A DNA stretch of 64,000 nt from Methylovulum miyakonense HT12 (lineage in GTDB: Bacteria; Pseudomonadota; Gammaproteobacteria; Methylococcales; Methylomonadaceae). The stretch covers positions 1,550,198 to 1,614,197 of the forward strand of contig NZ_KB913025.1 in the NCBI RefSeq assembly GCF_000384075.1, written 5' to 3'. Position numbers and translations under genes: made by a program. How positions within the stretch are numbered: position 1 is the first letter of the stretch; each line of letters opens with the position of its first letter. Below, piece after piece: positions 28,347-37,091 of the stretch. The notes below the pieces were generated by a model that had not been told where the DNA came from, searched no databases, and saw only the letters and a list, made by a program, of their open reading frames with translations.

Positions 28347-28754
28347 TTATTCCCTAGTGATAAAAGCCAGCTTATTGATCCCCGCCTTATGCGCCACCGC
28401 CATGGCTTCGGCGACTTTACCGTAAGGTACGGCGGCATCGGCTTGCAGTTGTACGGTTAGTTCCGGATCGGCGGCGTGCAGCCCGCGCAGTTGCTGATCT
28501 AAGGCCGCCAACACTTGCGGTTTGTCATTGACGGTGAGGTTGCCATGGGCATCAATGGCGATGGTTGCCAGGTGTTTTTCCGGTGCCGGGTCGGTCTTTT
28601 CGGTTTTGGGCAAGTCCACATGCACGGCTTGCGTCAATAATGGCGCGGTGACGATGAACACCACCAGCAACACCAGCATCACGTCCACCAGCGGGGTGAC
28701 GTTGATTTCGCTCATCGCCTCACGGTCGGAGGAGGAATCGGTTTTAAAGGCCAT
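28347..28754 (-). CDS. exbD: Biopolymer transport protein ExbD
   Basis: 135 residues. One membrane helix with the conserved Asp in [15 protein letters not shown], then a periplasmic domain. Forms the proton-driven motor with ExbB for TonB. Overlaps the exbB 3' end by 11 bases. Confidence 0.94.
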   Translation of the reverse strand: MAFKTDSSSDREAMSEINVTPLVDVMLVLLVVFIVTAPLLTQAVHVDLPKTEKTDPAPEKHLATIAIDAHGNLTVNDKPQVLAALDQQLRGLHAADPELTVQLQADAAVPYGKVAEAMAVAHKAGINKLAFITRE

Positions 28755-29418
28755 GGCTATTCTCCTGGGTTGTTTTCAGGCCTGCTTTGACAGCCAAGTT
28801 GAGGAAATCGGTGGCGAAGTATTCCAGTTCCGCTTCCGTCAATTTGATGCTGCGGATGAAAAAGTTGTAGGCCAACACCGCCGGAATCGCGGCGGCGATG
28901 CCGATGGCGGTGGCGATCAAGGCCTCGCCGATCGGGCCGGCGACCACATCGAGGCTCGCCGATTTTGCTTGGCTGATGGTTTGCAGGGCGTGCATGATTC
29001 CCCAGACCGTCCCGAACAGCCCGACAAACGGGGAGGTGCTGCCGATGCTGGCGAGCATGGACAGCCATTGCTCCAAGGTTTTGCGTTCTTTGCTGATTTG
29101 CTGGCGTAAGGAGCGTTCTAAAACCGATTGGAGGTCGCCGCTCAGTTCCAGCATGGACGGGACATTGTTATGGACATCGCTCAAGGCATGGAAGCCCGCT
29201 CCGGCAATCCGCCCTAAGGCGCTGCTGGTTTGTTCAAGCTGCGCCGCCGTTTGTAAAGTGTTCGCCGCCCAAAATTGTTCGGCATAAGCGCGGTTGCTGC
29301 GGTTAATCGTCCAAATCATCCAGCTTTTTAAGAAAATGATCGTCCAGGTCAGCACGGAAAAACCGATGAGTATCCATAACGTGATTTGGACGATATTGGC
29401 GGAAGATATTTGTATCAT
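28744..29418 (-). CDS. exbB: TonB-system motor protein ExbB
   Basis: 224 residues, three membrane helices. LASIGSTSPFVGLFGTVWGIMHAL and the IATAIGIAAAIPAVLAYN stretch are the MotA/TolQ/ExbB signature. The ATG at 29418 follows AAAGGAAA; the upstream open frame lies in tonB. Ten bases separate it from tonB. Confidence 0.95.
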   Translation of the reverse strand: MIQISSANIVQITLWILIGFSVLTWTIIFLKSWMIWTINRSNRAYAEQFWAANTLQTAAQLEQTSSALGRIAGAGFHALSDVHNNVPSMLELSGDLQSVLERSLRQQISKERKTLEQWLSMLASIGSTSPFVGLFGTVWGIMHALQTISQAKSASLDVVAGPIGEALIATAIGIAAAIPAVLAYNFFIRSIKLTEAELEYFATDFLNLAVKAGLKTTQENSHGL

Positions 29419-29428
29419 GTAGTTTCCT

Positions 29429-30187
29429 TTAACGTTTAAATTTGAATGAAATAGGCACCCTGACCCAGTCGTCAACGGATTTGTCGCCTTTGTGCGCAGG
29501 GATGAACCGCCAGGACTTGACTTGCTCAACCGCCGATTCATCAAGGATTTCGTGGCCGCTGCTGCTGACAATTTTAACCTCCCCTGCCGAGCCGCTGGCC
29601 AATACCCGCACTTCCAGGGTGACCGTGCCTTCCCATTGGCGCATTTGCGCAATTTTGGGATAACGGGTGGGCGGGTTTTTTAAGCCAGGTGCGGAGTACG
29701 CCGCCTTAACCAGCGCTGGCGGTGCTGCGGCGGGCGCCGGCTTGGGGCTGGCTTGGGCAGGTGCGGGCGTGAACACAGGCGGCGGGTTGAACGCTGGAGC
29801 GGTTTCAGTGACCGGAGTTTCCTTAGGCTTAGGTTCCGTGGTTGGCCGGGCTTTTTTAGGTTCGGGCGGTTTGGCAACGGGTTTAGGTTTGGGCTTGGCA
29901 ATAGGCTTGGCTTTTTCCGCAGCTTTTGCGGGCGGTTTGGCGGCGACAGGGGGTGTTTGGGATGGCTGTGCAGGCGTCGCCGCAGGCGGTTGTGGGCTAG
30001 GCGCACTGGTCAGGGCGACTTCGATAACCACTGGCGGCTTTGCTTCGGGTAAGGGGGGAGCCGACATGCCTTGCCAAGCGTGCCAAATGCCAGAGTGTAA
30101 GGCGATGGAAATAAGGCAAGCTACCACCGTCGCCCGGACGGGCCAGCGATGGTTAGGGTGTGCTGCGGCAAGGGTTACAGGGAGCAT
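29429..30187 (-). CDS. tonB: TonB energy-transducing protein
   Basis: 252 residues. N-terminal membrane anchor (VVACLISIALHSGIWHAW), a long Pro/Lys/Ala linker (about 55-150), and a C-terminal TonB domain with YPKIAQMRQWEGTVTLEV and VEQVKSWRFIPA. First gene of tonB-exbB-exbD. Powers outer-membrane siderophore, copper or metal receptors; the receptor is not here. Confidence 0.93.
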   Translation of the reverse strand: MLPVTLAAAHPNHRWPVRATVVACLISIALHSGIWHAWQGMSAPPLPEAKPPVVIEVALTSAPSPQPPAATPAQPSQTPPVAAKPPAKAAEKAKPIAKPKPKPVAKPPEPKKARPTTEPKPKETPVTETAPAFNPPPVFTPAPAQASPKPAPAAAPPALVKAAYSAPGLKNPPTRYPKIAQMRQWEGTVTLEVRVLASGSAGEVKIVSSSGHEILDESAVEQVKSWRFIPAHKGDKSVDDWVRVPISFKFKR

Positions 30188-30661
30188 TCAATCGGCAAAC
30201 AAGCTAATGTGGGTGAGGCCGACCATTATAAAGGCTGCTTGCTTATTAGCCTAAAGGCCGGGTTGGATTTAAATCCGAGGCAGTGGTTTAAAATCCGGGG
30301 GCTTTTAGTTTATGAAAAGACGTTTTTTCTAGCCGTATCAGCGTATTACATAAAAACTTGCTTTCAATTTGGAGGCGGCGGCTTGGGGGCTTCCAATCAA
30401 GGAGGAATTGCCATGGCCCACCATGCAGGGAATAGGACGAGGTTTATAACCCCATCGTTCACGCTTCAACATGACTTAAGGGGCTTAAAACGTTACGGAA
30501 CGGGTCGCCTAGGCACACCGCTACGCTGCTCCTGCATCGCTTAATGCGCCTACTGTTGGTACAAACCCGTTTTCCGGTCCACGCCCAGGCTGGTTTTTCT
30601 GTATTCACGGTTTTATAAGCAAAAAATATTGTCCCTTCCGTGTGCCCCCGCGACCAGGCGT
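30188..30661. other. Intergenic region with composite hairpin repeat, copy 2
   Basis: No gene supported. At 30433-30577 lies a diverged copy of the composite repeat: a degraded first hairpin (GGACGAGGTT/AACCCCATC) and a second hairpin with arms ACGGAACGGGT and ACCCGTTTTCCGG separated by a longer insert than in copy 1. Confidence 0.6.
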
Positions 30662-31642
30662 TTAATTTAAATCTTCCAAAAAACGATGATATATTTCATT
30701 CACCACCGCCCCGGTAGGGTCTGGCGGCGTATAGCTCCAAGGCTCAAAGGTATCGGTGAGCAACCTTGCCGCGCCATGCTCAATCAAGCCGCCGACAATT
30801 TGCCGATGGTAACATTCGGTGGCGGTGTTGCTGAGGTCAACCAGCAAGGGCTTACCCGTAAATGCCGCTTCTGAACACATGGACAAAGAGTCGCCAGTGA
30901 CGATGAAGAGGTCGGCGTGGGCGAGCAGGGCGTGGTAAAACGTGCTGTCCAGTTGTTGCCAGTCGAAAAAATGCGGGTTTAAACCGGAAAGCCCGTCCAA
31001 AAAAACGGCGAGCGCCGGGGCGGGTGTCCGGCGGCTGTTGGTGATGACTAGGCTGCCCCCTAAGGCATTGCCGGTTTTGGCGACCCGTTCTGCCAAATAC
31101 CGCGCATGGGTTTCGGTGAAGCCGTCACAATAACGGGTGTTGCCGCCAACCAGTACGCCAATAATCGGTTTGGGCAGGGTGCCGAAGTAATTGGCGTGTT
31201 GCTGGTAAGCGAGGGTGAGGTTTTCGCGGGTCAACTGGTGGGGGACGCCAACCAGGGTGATGATGTTGTCGCCGGAGAGTTGCGGCGAGGCGATCAAATC
31301 ATATTCGGCAAGGCGGGGGTGGCGTTCGTCGGGCAAAATCGACGCCAGGTAAATGGTGAGCAATTGTCCGGGAAACCAGTGCCGTAAATTGGCGATTTGT
31401 TCCGTGGTCTCTTCGCCCGTGCCGCTGATGACCAGCAAAGGCGGGCAGTAGCCATTGCCTTCTTGCCGATAACGCTGTTGTAACATCTGCCCATAAGCGA
31501 TGGGGTCATCGTCCGGTATTGGGATTAGCCCATAACCAAACCCCAAACGCTCCGCCAAGCCGATGCGCGCGTGAAGCTCGCCCGTATACGCGCTGTCCAC
31601 TACCCAAACCAGGGGCGTTGTCCTTATAGGGTTTGCTGTCAT
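30662..31642 (-). CDS. ELM1/GtrOC1-family (DUF1022) putative glycosyltransferase
   Basis: 326 residues. GVLVGGNTRYCDGFTETHA, SLVITNSRRTP and DLFIVTGDSLSMCSEAAFTGKPLLV match the mitochondrial fission ELM1-like family, which has a GT-B fold. Role in bacteria is unclear. Begins four bases after the FAD oxidoreductase gene and probably shares its transcript. Confidence 0.85.
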   Translation of the reverse strand: MTANPIRTTPLVWVVDSAYTGELHARIGLAERLGFGYGLIPIPDDDPIAYGQMLQQRYRQEGNGYCPPLLVISGTGEETTEQIANLRHWFPGQLLTIYLASILPDERHPRLAEYDLIASPQLSGDNIITLVGVPHQLTRENLTLAYQQHANYFGTLPKPIIGVLVGGNTRYCDGFTETHARYLAERVAKTGNALGGSLVITNSRRTPAPALAVFLDGLSGLNPHFFDWQQLDSTFYHALLAHADLFIVTGDSLSMCSEAAFTGKPLLVDLSNTATECYHRQIVGGLIEHGAARLLTDTFEPWSYTPPDPTGAVVNEIYHRFLEDLN

Positions 31643-31646
31643 TTGT

Positions 31647-32615
31647 TTATACCCGTTCGCTCAAATCCTGTGCGGCCAGCGCCCCCTCGGCGATGGCGTT
31701 GACCACCGACTGGTACTTGGCATTCGCGACATCGCCAATCGCATACACCCAGGGGATAGATGTGCGTTTGGCGGCATCCGTCTTGATATAGCCCGCTTCC
31801 TTAGCTATGCCGGAAAGCGCGGCAAACGTATCGAGAAACCCGCAGTTGGCGGTAAAGCCCGCACGGACGAAAACCCTGCCAACCTGGAGGGTGCCGCCAT
31901 CGTGCAAAGTGACTTCGACCCCCTCTGGGGTTTGCCGGACAGCCGCCACTTGGGTTCCAGTATGTTCGATCACGCGGCCTTGGGCGATCAGGCCTTCAAT
32001 TTCCCTGCGTATGGCGGGGCGGGCTTTGGGGCGGGTGCGCACCAGCAGATGCACTTGTGCGCCCGCCAAGGCGGCATCTTTCGCGGTGAAATGCGCATTA
32101 TCGCCACCGCCGATCACCGCGACGGCTTTGCCTTTTAATTCCGGCAGTTTGTCTAAGTGGGAAAGGGGGGGGAATGAAATAAGCCCGGCGTCAGACAATG
32201 CCTGGAAACCAGGGATATGGCCAAAAACTTCAAGGCCCACCCACCGGACTCCCGTGGCGATCACTATTGCCCGCAATTGTAATGGGCGGGTGTCGCCAGC
32301 CTGTCCGATAACGGCATCAAAACCCGTGGGTGAGGCTGTGACCGCAAGCAAACGGGCTTCATAGAGAATATCAACCGCTTCTTGGGTGATATGGTTGGCG
32401 TAAGTTTCGGCAAGCCCCACACTGGTTTGCTGGTAAGAGCCCAATACCCAGCGGTTGATCCGGTCCAGCTTTAGCAATTGCCCGCCCAGCTTGGCGTTTT
32501 GTTCAATGATGACGGGTGCGTAACCCAGGTGCTTTAACCATAACGCACACGACATGCCCGCTACGCCACCGCCGATGATTCCGATCATTAAGGTGCTGGC
32601 GGGGGAATGGGCCAT
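31647..32615 (-). CDS. FAD-dependent thioredoxin-reductase-like oxidoreductase
   Basis: 322 residues. FAD site GIIGGGVAGMSCAL near residue 11 and NAD(P) site VAVIGGGDNAHFTA near 165, followed by VYAIGDVANAKYQSVVNAIAEGALAA at the C-terminus. The redox CxxC of thioredoxin reductase is absent, so it is rather a ferredoxin/flavodoxin-NADP reductase-like enzyme. Start could also be the ATG nine codons in. Confidence 0.85.
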   Translation of the reverse strand: MAHSPASTLMIGIIGGGVAGMSCALWLKHLGYAPVIIEQNAKLGGQLLKLDRINRWVLGSYQQTSVGLAETYANHITQEAVDILYEARLLAVTASPTGFDAVIGQAGDTRPLQLRAIVIATGVRWVGLEVFGHIPGFQALSDAGLISFPPLSHLDKLPELKGKAVAVIGGGDNAHFTAKDAALAGAQVHLLVRTRPKARPAIRREIEGLIAQGRVIEHTGTQVAAVRQTPEGVEVTLHDGGTLQVGRVFVRAGFTANCGFLDTFAALSGIAKEAGYIKTDAAKRTSIPWVYAIGDVANAKYQSVVNAIAEGALAAQDLSERV

Positions 32616-32788
32616 AGGGTTTAGGTGAGGGAATCTGGCAAATGGGCTGGTTTTACAGCAGGCTGCGGATAAATCATCTGTTTAAGTGACATGCTTTCTT
32701 CCTGTTTATCAAGTCTGTTTGGACAGTTGGTTAGGGCGCCCGAAACACTGTACCTTAATTTTATCGGTAAGCAAGCGGCGGCCATCAC

Positions 32789-33292
32789 TTACGGTGCCGG
32801 TTGTTGGGGTGGAAAATTGACCCGGCATTGCCGTATCCCATCCTTGGGCATGTTTGCCCATAACTGCGCATAGCTTAACTGCAACACCGGATGCTTCAAA
32901 TCGGGTGCGATTTCCGCTAGCGGTTCAAGGACAAAAGCATAACGCTCGATATCCGCCCGTGGTATCTGCAAACCGCCCTCATTGACAACCCAATCGCCAA
33001 ACAAAAGCAAATCCAGATCCAAGGTGCGGGACGAGAATTTTTTGCTGTCGGTTGCCCGCCCGTGGGCAAACTCCAGTTGCCGCAACAGTCGGGCGATGGT
33101 TTTGACATCCAGGCCAGAATCAAACCCCGCCACTAAATTATAAAAGGCATTGCCAGAAAAGCCGACGGGTTCGGATTCATAAACGCTGGAAAGCACTAAC
33201 TTGCCAAACGTCTGCTCGAGGGACTTCAGGCCGGCAGAAATATGTTGTTCCCGTTCGACATTGCTGCCGATGCTGATAAAACCACGGGTCAC
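32789..33292 (-). CDS. folK: HPPK, folate pathway pyrophosphokinase FolK
   Basis: 167 residues. FISIGSNVERE at the start, YESEPVGFSGNAFYN, and the signature RTLDLDLLLFGD with the metal-binding Asps. Transfers pyrophosphate to hydroxymethyl-dihydropterin. Start overlaps folB by four bases. Confidence 0.95.
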   Translation of the reverse strand: MTRGFISIGSNVEREQHISAGLKSLEQTFGKLVLSSVYESEPVGFSGNAFYNLVAGFDSGLDVKTIARLLRQLEFAHGRATDSKKFSSRTLDLDLLLFGDWVVNEGGLQIPRADIERYAFVLEPLAEIAPDLKHPVLQLSYAQLWANMPKDGIRQCRVNFPPQQPAP

Positions 33293-33648
33293 GCGGTTTT
33301 ATCCCCCCGTTCTATGGTGATGCCGACATCAATCCCGCTGCCTATCGCGCCTTTTTTGTTCAGGGTGATTTTGACCCAAGGCACCTTAAATTCGTTACGG
33401 ATAAGTTCGGCTATTTCAGAAATCAAGCGTTCAACCAACAAGCATTCGCTGGCTTTGACAAAGCTGATAATCCGGTCTGAAACGGTTTTATAATCCAATG
33501 CGTACTGGATGTCATCGGTTGCCGCCGCCTTTTGGATGTCGAATGCCATTTCTATATCCAAAATTACGGTTTGCCGTTGTTGGCGTTCCCAATCATAGAT
33601 ACCGATGAGGGTGTCAATTTCAAGGCCGCCTAAAAAAATGATGTCCAT
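33289..33648 (-). CDS. folB: Dihydroneopterin aldolase FolB
   Basis: 119 residues. LGGLEIDTLIGIYDWERQQRQ at the N-terminus and LVERLISEIAELI in the core are diagnostic. Makes the substrate of FolK, with which it is coupled. Catalytic Lys lies in ITLNKKGAI near the end. Confidence 0.94.
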   Translation of the reverse strand: MDIIFLGGLEIDTLIGIYDWERQQRQTVILDIEMAFDIQKAAATDDIQYALDYKTVSDRIISFVKASECLLVERLISEIAELIRNEFKVPWVKITLNKKGAIGSGIDVGITIERGDKTA

Positions 33649-33845
33649 GCAAATTCCGCTACGCTGGGTTTAAAGAGCCGTAAGTATCGGGGAAATGCGC
33701 AAGGCTTTCAAGGATTCAATTGCAAATGGAGGGGGGAGAAAAAATTTAATGTGGCGAACCCTTATTCTCTGATAAGGTTTGGGCATTCCCAAGCGGGCTG
33801 CTTGTGCAGGCCTGTGCATTTATTTTTAACAAAAGAGAAAACAAT

Positions 33846-34442
33846 ATGTTACATGAAGTCATCAACTGGCTGGTCGGGACGATTGGCAGTATGGGGTATA
33901 TCGGTATTTTTTTGCTGATGGCGATGGAGAGTTCGGTGATCCCCATCCCCAGTGAGATTATCATGCCGCCAGCAGGTTATTTGGTGCATGAGGGCAAGAT
34001 GAATATGGCTTTGGTGATTTTAAGCGGGACGTCGGGCAGTTTGTTCGGGGCTTATGTCAATTATTTTGCGGCGCATTATTTGGGCAGACCATTTTTGCTG
34101 AAATACGGCCATTATGTCCTGATTAGCGAGGAAACCTTCCTGCGCGTGGAAAGGTATTTTGCCGAGCATGGCGAAATTTCCACCTTCATAGGCCGCTTGT
34201 TGCCCGTCATCCGGCATTTGATTTCCATCCCTGCGGGTTTGGCGGGTATGAACCACGCGAAATTTGCCACCTATACCTTGCTGGGCGCGTTTATTTGGGT
34301 GTCGATATTGACCGTGATCGGCTATTTTATCGGCCATAACCAAGAGTTGATTGCCGAATATTCCCATCAATTGGTGCTAGGTTTGTTGGTGTTCAGCGCG
34401 GTGCTGGTGGCGGTTTATGTGAAGGTTAAGCCGAAATTGTGA
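33846..34442 (+). CDS. DedA family membrane protein
   Basis: 198 residues, five or six helices. Typical DedA segments: MESSVIPIPSEIIMPPAGY, GAYVNYFAAHYLGRPFL, FIGRLLPVIRHLISIPAGLAGM. The family includes undecaprenyl-phosphate and lipid flippases. An ATG at 33846 after AAAGAGAAA is preferred to an earlier in-frame ATG. Confidence 0.92.
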   Translation: MLHEVINWLVGTIGSMGYIGIFLLMAMESSVIPIPSEIIMPPAGYLVHEGKMNMALVILSGTSGSLFGAYVNYFAAHYLGRPFLLKYGHYVLISEETFLRVERYFAEHGEISTFIGRLLPVIRHLISIPAGLAGMNHAKFATYTLLGAFIWVSILTVIGYFIGHNQELIAEYSHQLVLGLLVFSAVLVAVYVKVKPKL

Positions 34443-34475
34443 GCTGAAAATGAAAGTAGTATCGGAGGGGTTGGC

Positions 34476-34751
34476 ATGACAACAATTTTTTCGGCAGAAG
34501 AACAAGCGATTATCGACTATGTTGAAAGCGGCTATCCTGTAAGTGTTGATGATGTCGATACCGAAATAGACCGATATGCACAAATTGCCCGCGCCCAAAT
34601 GAGCAAAAAGGCAACTATAAGCATCCAATTGTTGGAAAGTGATTTGGAGCGGATCAAAGCCAAATCTGTCAGCCAAGGATTGCAATATGAGGCTTTGATT
34701 AGCTCACTGGTGCATCAATATGCGATGGGTAAAATAACTTTGGAAACTTAA
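34476..34751 (+). CDS. CopG-like antitoxin, orphan
   Basis: 91 residues. The C-terminal half, ATISIQLLESDLERIKAKS then LISSLVHQYAMG, resembles ribbon-helix-helix antitoxins usually found with RelE/BrnT toxins. GGAGG lies upstream of the ATG. No toxin is adjacent: DedA precedes it and a repeat follows. Confidence 0.7.
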   Translation: MTTIFSAEEQAIIDYVESGYPVSVDDVDTEIDRYAQIARAQMSKKATISIQLLESDLERIKAKSVSQGLQYEALISSLVHQYAMGKITLET

Positions 34752-34771
34752 TTTGTTAGGATTTGAGGCTG

Positions 34772-34838
34772 GTTCCCAAGCTCCCGCTTGGGAAGCTAGA
34801 GCTTCCCGTCCTGCATTACCAAGCCAAAGCTTGGGAAC
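34772..34838. repeat. Inverted repeat related to the 16.2-kb element
   Basis: 67 bp with outer arms GTTCCCAAGCT and AGCTTGGGAAC and an inner GAAGCTAGAGCTTC palindrome. Shorter relative of 16243-16386. Confidence 0.75.
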
Positions 34839-35257
34839 GGACAAACATCCGGCGCATTACCGCTAATGCGCTTTACGCGGGCTGTGCTTCGCTAAGTTCA
34901 GCTCGCCAGTTCACACTCGGTTCACCGGAACGGCCGGATAATTGAACACGATGTTTCTTGGAGCCAGGTGGCGGACTCAAAGTATCCATCCGCTTGCTGG
35001 CATCAAAGCAATGTCTGCAAAGTCCGCGCACCGTTTGGTGCCGTCGCATTAGTCAAGCATCGCGGCGGCGGCCTGTCGCATACAAAACTTTATCCCTGCT
35101 CAGTCACGCTAGCCCGCCGTTGGTGGTGCTTTGTCGGTCAGTGCCTTCGCTCGCCGCAATACGCCCGACCAGTCGGTCAAGCTGACAAATTGCAGCAAGC
35201 TGTAATTTGCAGCCCGCTTAAAACGTTAGTCACATTAATGAAAAAGGAGAAATCGCA
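34839..35257. other. Intergenic region without a supported gene
   Basis: Begins with a shortened GGCGCATTA/TAATGCGC palindrome of the REP type. The remainder is GC-rich and contains open frames lacking start signals or recognisable protein sequence. A ribosome site for the lipoprotein gene (AAGGAG) lies at the right end. Confidence 0.35.
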
Positions 35258-35626
35258 ATGAAAATTATCTATCCGCCGCTGTTGGCTTTGGTTGTTTTAA
35301 TGATGAGTGGGTGCGCTAGTACTACACCCATCAATAACTTGGGATTGCCGCCAGTAAGTACGATCGAGGGAAATATCACGCAACTTGATGAAAGTGGATT
35401 TATCCTGGCTGATAATTCCGGTTCAATCCGTGTCAGGGCCAAGTTGGCGGACAATAAAAAGCTAGCTATTTCTATTGATGAGAAAGTCAAGGTGTATGGC
35501 AACTTGCAGGGTGGCCCGAAAAAAATATTTGATGGGTATGTCATTAAAAAATCGACTGGGGAGCACATCATTGTAAGTAATCCGACCCCTCACTTCGGCT
35601 TTATTATCCAGAGTGCTTTTAAGTAA
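35258..35626 (+). CDS. Small lipoprotein with possible OB-fold
   Basis: 122 residues. Lipobox LMMSGC (Cys19). The mature part GNITQLDESGFILADNSGSIRVRA and KVKVYGNL resembles bacterial OB-fold (BOF/YgiW-type) periplasmic proteins. AAGGAGAAA precedes the ATG. Function unknown. Confidence 0.72.
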   Translation: MKIIYPPLLALVVLMMSGCASTTPINNLGLPPVSTIEGNITQLDESGFILADNSGSIRVRAKLADNKKLAISIDEKVKVYGNLQGGPKKIFDGYVIKKSTGEHIIVSNPTPHFGFIIQSAFK

Positions 35627-35628
35627 TG

Positions 35629-35762
35629 CCGAACGCGTCTATGGCAACATCTACGAAGGGTTGAAGGCAAGGGAAGCGGTTGTGTCCACCCTTCAGCAGA
35701 GCAAAAACCGGCACACCCCGTCCATCAACTTTATATTAGGCAATGACAAGGCCAATCTATGA
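35629..35762 (+). pseudogene. Coding remnant coupled to the next lipoprotein gene
   Basis: An open stretch without a start codon reads AERVYGNIYEGLKAREAVV and SINFILGNDKANL, protein-like in character, and ends in a TGA overlapping the next ATG (ATGA). Probably the 3' remnant of a gene whose front is lost or frame-shifted. Not recognised. Confidence 0.45.
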
Positions 35763-36172
35763 AAAATGTTATCCCATTTATTGCTGCGTCCATGCTCTGT
35801 TCATGTGGCTTTATGACACCAGCCAAACAATATGCGGGTGATAGTAAGGGCGTAACCGACATTGCTGTGCTCCAAAGTTATGTGGGAACTCCCTTTGGTG
35901 ATGAATATCACGCGACCATTACCGGCTATACAAAGATTGAATCCAACGGCCCAGGCGAACAGAAGAAATTTGGGTTGCCCGGTTTTACGGACTACCCCAG
36001 CGAAATTCATGTCTTGCCCGGAGAATATGAAGTTCAAGTCTATTGCTTTAAAGGGTTTTCGAGCCATAGGCCCAAGAAAACGCTGACGCTACAAGCAGGC
36101 CAAATCTACTTGCTCAAATGTGATATCCGAAACGATCAGGCGTTTATCAGTGTGGCCCCGCAAACCAAATAG
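35759..36172 (+). CDS. Hypothetical lipoprotein
   Basis: 137 residues. Signal with lipobox MLCSC (Cys near 14-16). Mature part contains LPGFTDYPSEIHVLPGEYEVQVYC, a beta-rich pattern like small DUF-type lipoproteins with a PEGA-like strand pair. Coupled to the remnant upstream. Function unknown. Confidence 0.7.
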   Translation: MKNVIPFIAASMLCSCGFMTPAKQYAGDSKGVTDIAVLQSYVGTPFGDEYHATITGYTKIESNGPGEQKKFGLPGFTDYPSEIHVLPGEYEVQVYCFKGFSSHRPKKTLTLQAGQIYLLKCDIRNDQAFISVAPQTK

Positions 36173-36328
36173 CCAATCCGTAAGCGGCATTCCGTAGGAT
36201 GCAATAAGGAAATGTTGGCGTAGTTTTATGGTGGTTGTTGCAAACTAAAAAATGCCCCATTGCAACCATTTGCAAGTTATGGAACATTAACCTCAACGCT
36301 TGCCGCCATTTATTATTAAGAAAAGCCA

Positions 36329-36893
36329 ATGAATGCCATTTTAAAACCTAGCCTTTACGAACAATTGATGGCTTTGCCGGAGCATGTCACCGGAGAGGTT
36401 TTGAATGGGGAGCTTCATGCAATGCCTCGCCCTTCTGGAAGGCATGGTTTGGCAGAAAGTGCTTTGGGAGTTAACGTCTCAGGGCCATTCCACTTCGGAT
36501 GCGGTGGCTCAGGCGGCTGATGGATAATTCCCGAACCCGAACCCGAAGTACATTTCATCCGTGATGTGGAAGTGGCCGTGCCGGATTTGGCGGGTTGGCG
36601 GCGTGAGCGTATGGCTAGCGTTCCCGAAGGCCATCGCTTTGAGGTGGCCCCTGATTGGGGGTGTTAAATCCTCTCGCCCTACCGTGAAAAAAGACCGGGT
36701 GGTGAAATTGCCGATTTATGCCCGTTATGGTGTGCCATATGTTTGGATAGTTGACCCGTTGGCGCAAACCTTAGAAGCGTTTGAATTGCAACAAGGCCGC
36801 TGGGTGTTGATTGCTATGCTCAAGGATGATGATGCGGTTGCTGTGCCTTTGTTCGATGCGGTGACTTTTTCCTTGGCGGATTTGTGGGGTTAA
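36329..36893 (+). pseudogene. Uma2 family (DUF820) nuclease-like gene, frame-shifted
   Basis: The N-terminal piece (LYEQLMALPEHVTGEVLNGE) and C-terminal piece (RVVKLPIYARYGVPYVWIVD) are both Uma2. The middle (VEVAVPDLAGWRRERM, FEVAPDWGC) lies in shifted frames, so at least two indels break it. The PD-D/ExK-type core is therefore not made as one protein. Confidence 0.82.
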
Positions 36894-36905
36894 GGCAGCG
36901 TTTGC

Positions 36906-37015
36906 GTAGGGTGGGCAATGCTGTTTTGCCCACCATTATAAATATTAGAGCTTTCGGTTAACCGACACATAAGCTCTCAGGTAAATGGTGGGCAGCACTG
37001 TTTGCCCGCCCTACA
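36906..37015. repeat. Inverted repeat before htpG
   Basis: Arms GTAGGGTGGGCAA and TTGCCCGCCCTAC plus inner GCCCACCATT/AATGGTGGGC bracket an AT-rich centre. Probably a small palindromic mobile repeat. Confidence 0.6.
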
Positions 37016-37091
37016 AAAATCCCTTCACTTGAAAAATTTCCCGCCGTCCCCAAATCGGGGTTGTTAACACTTTACCATCGGGAATTACCAC

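Noticed and set aside
30413..30544. Small gene with AGGAGGAATT before its ATG
   Set aside because: Most of the frame is the composite hairpin repeat and the predicted peptide has no protein character.
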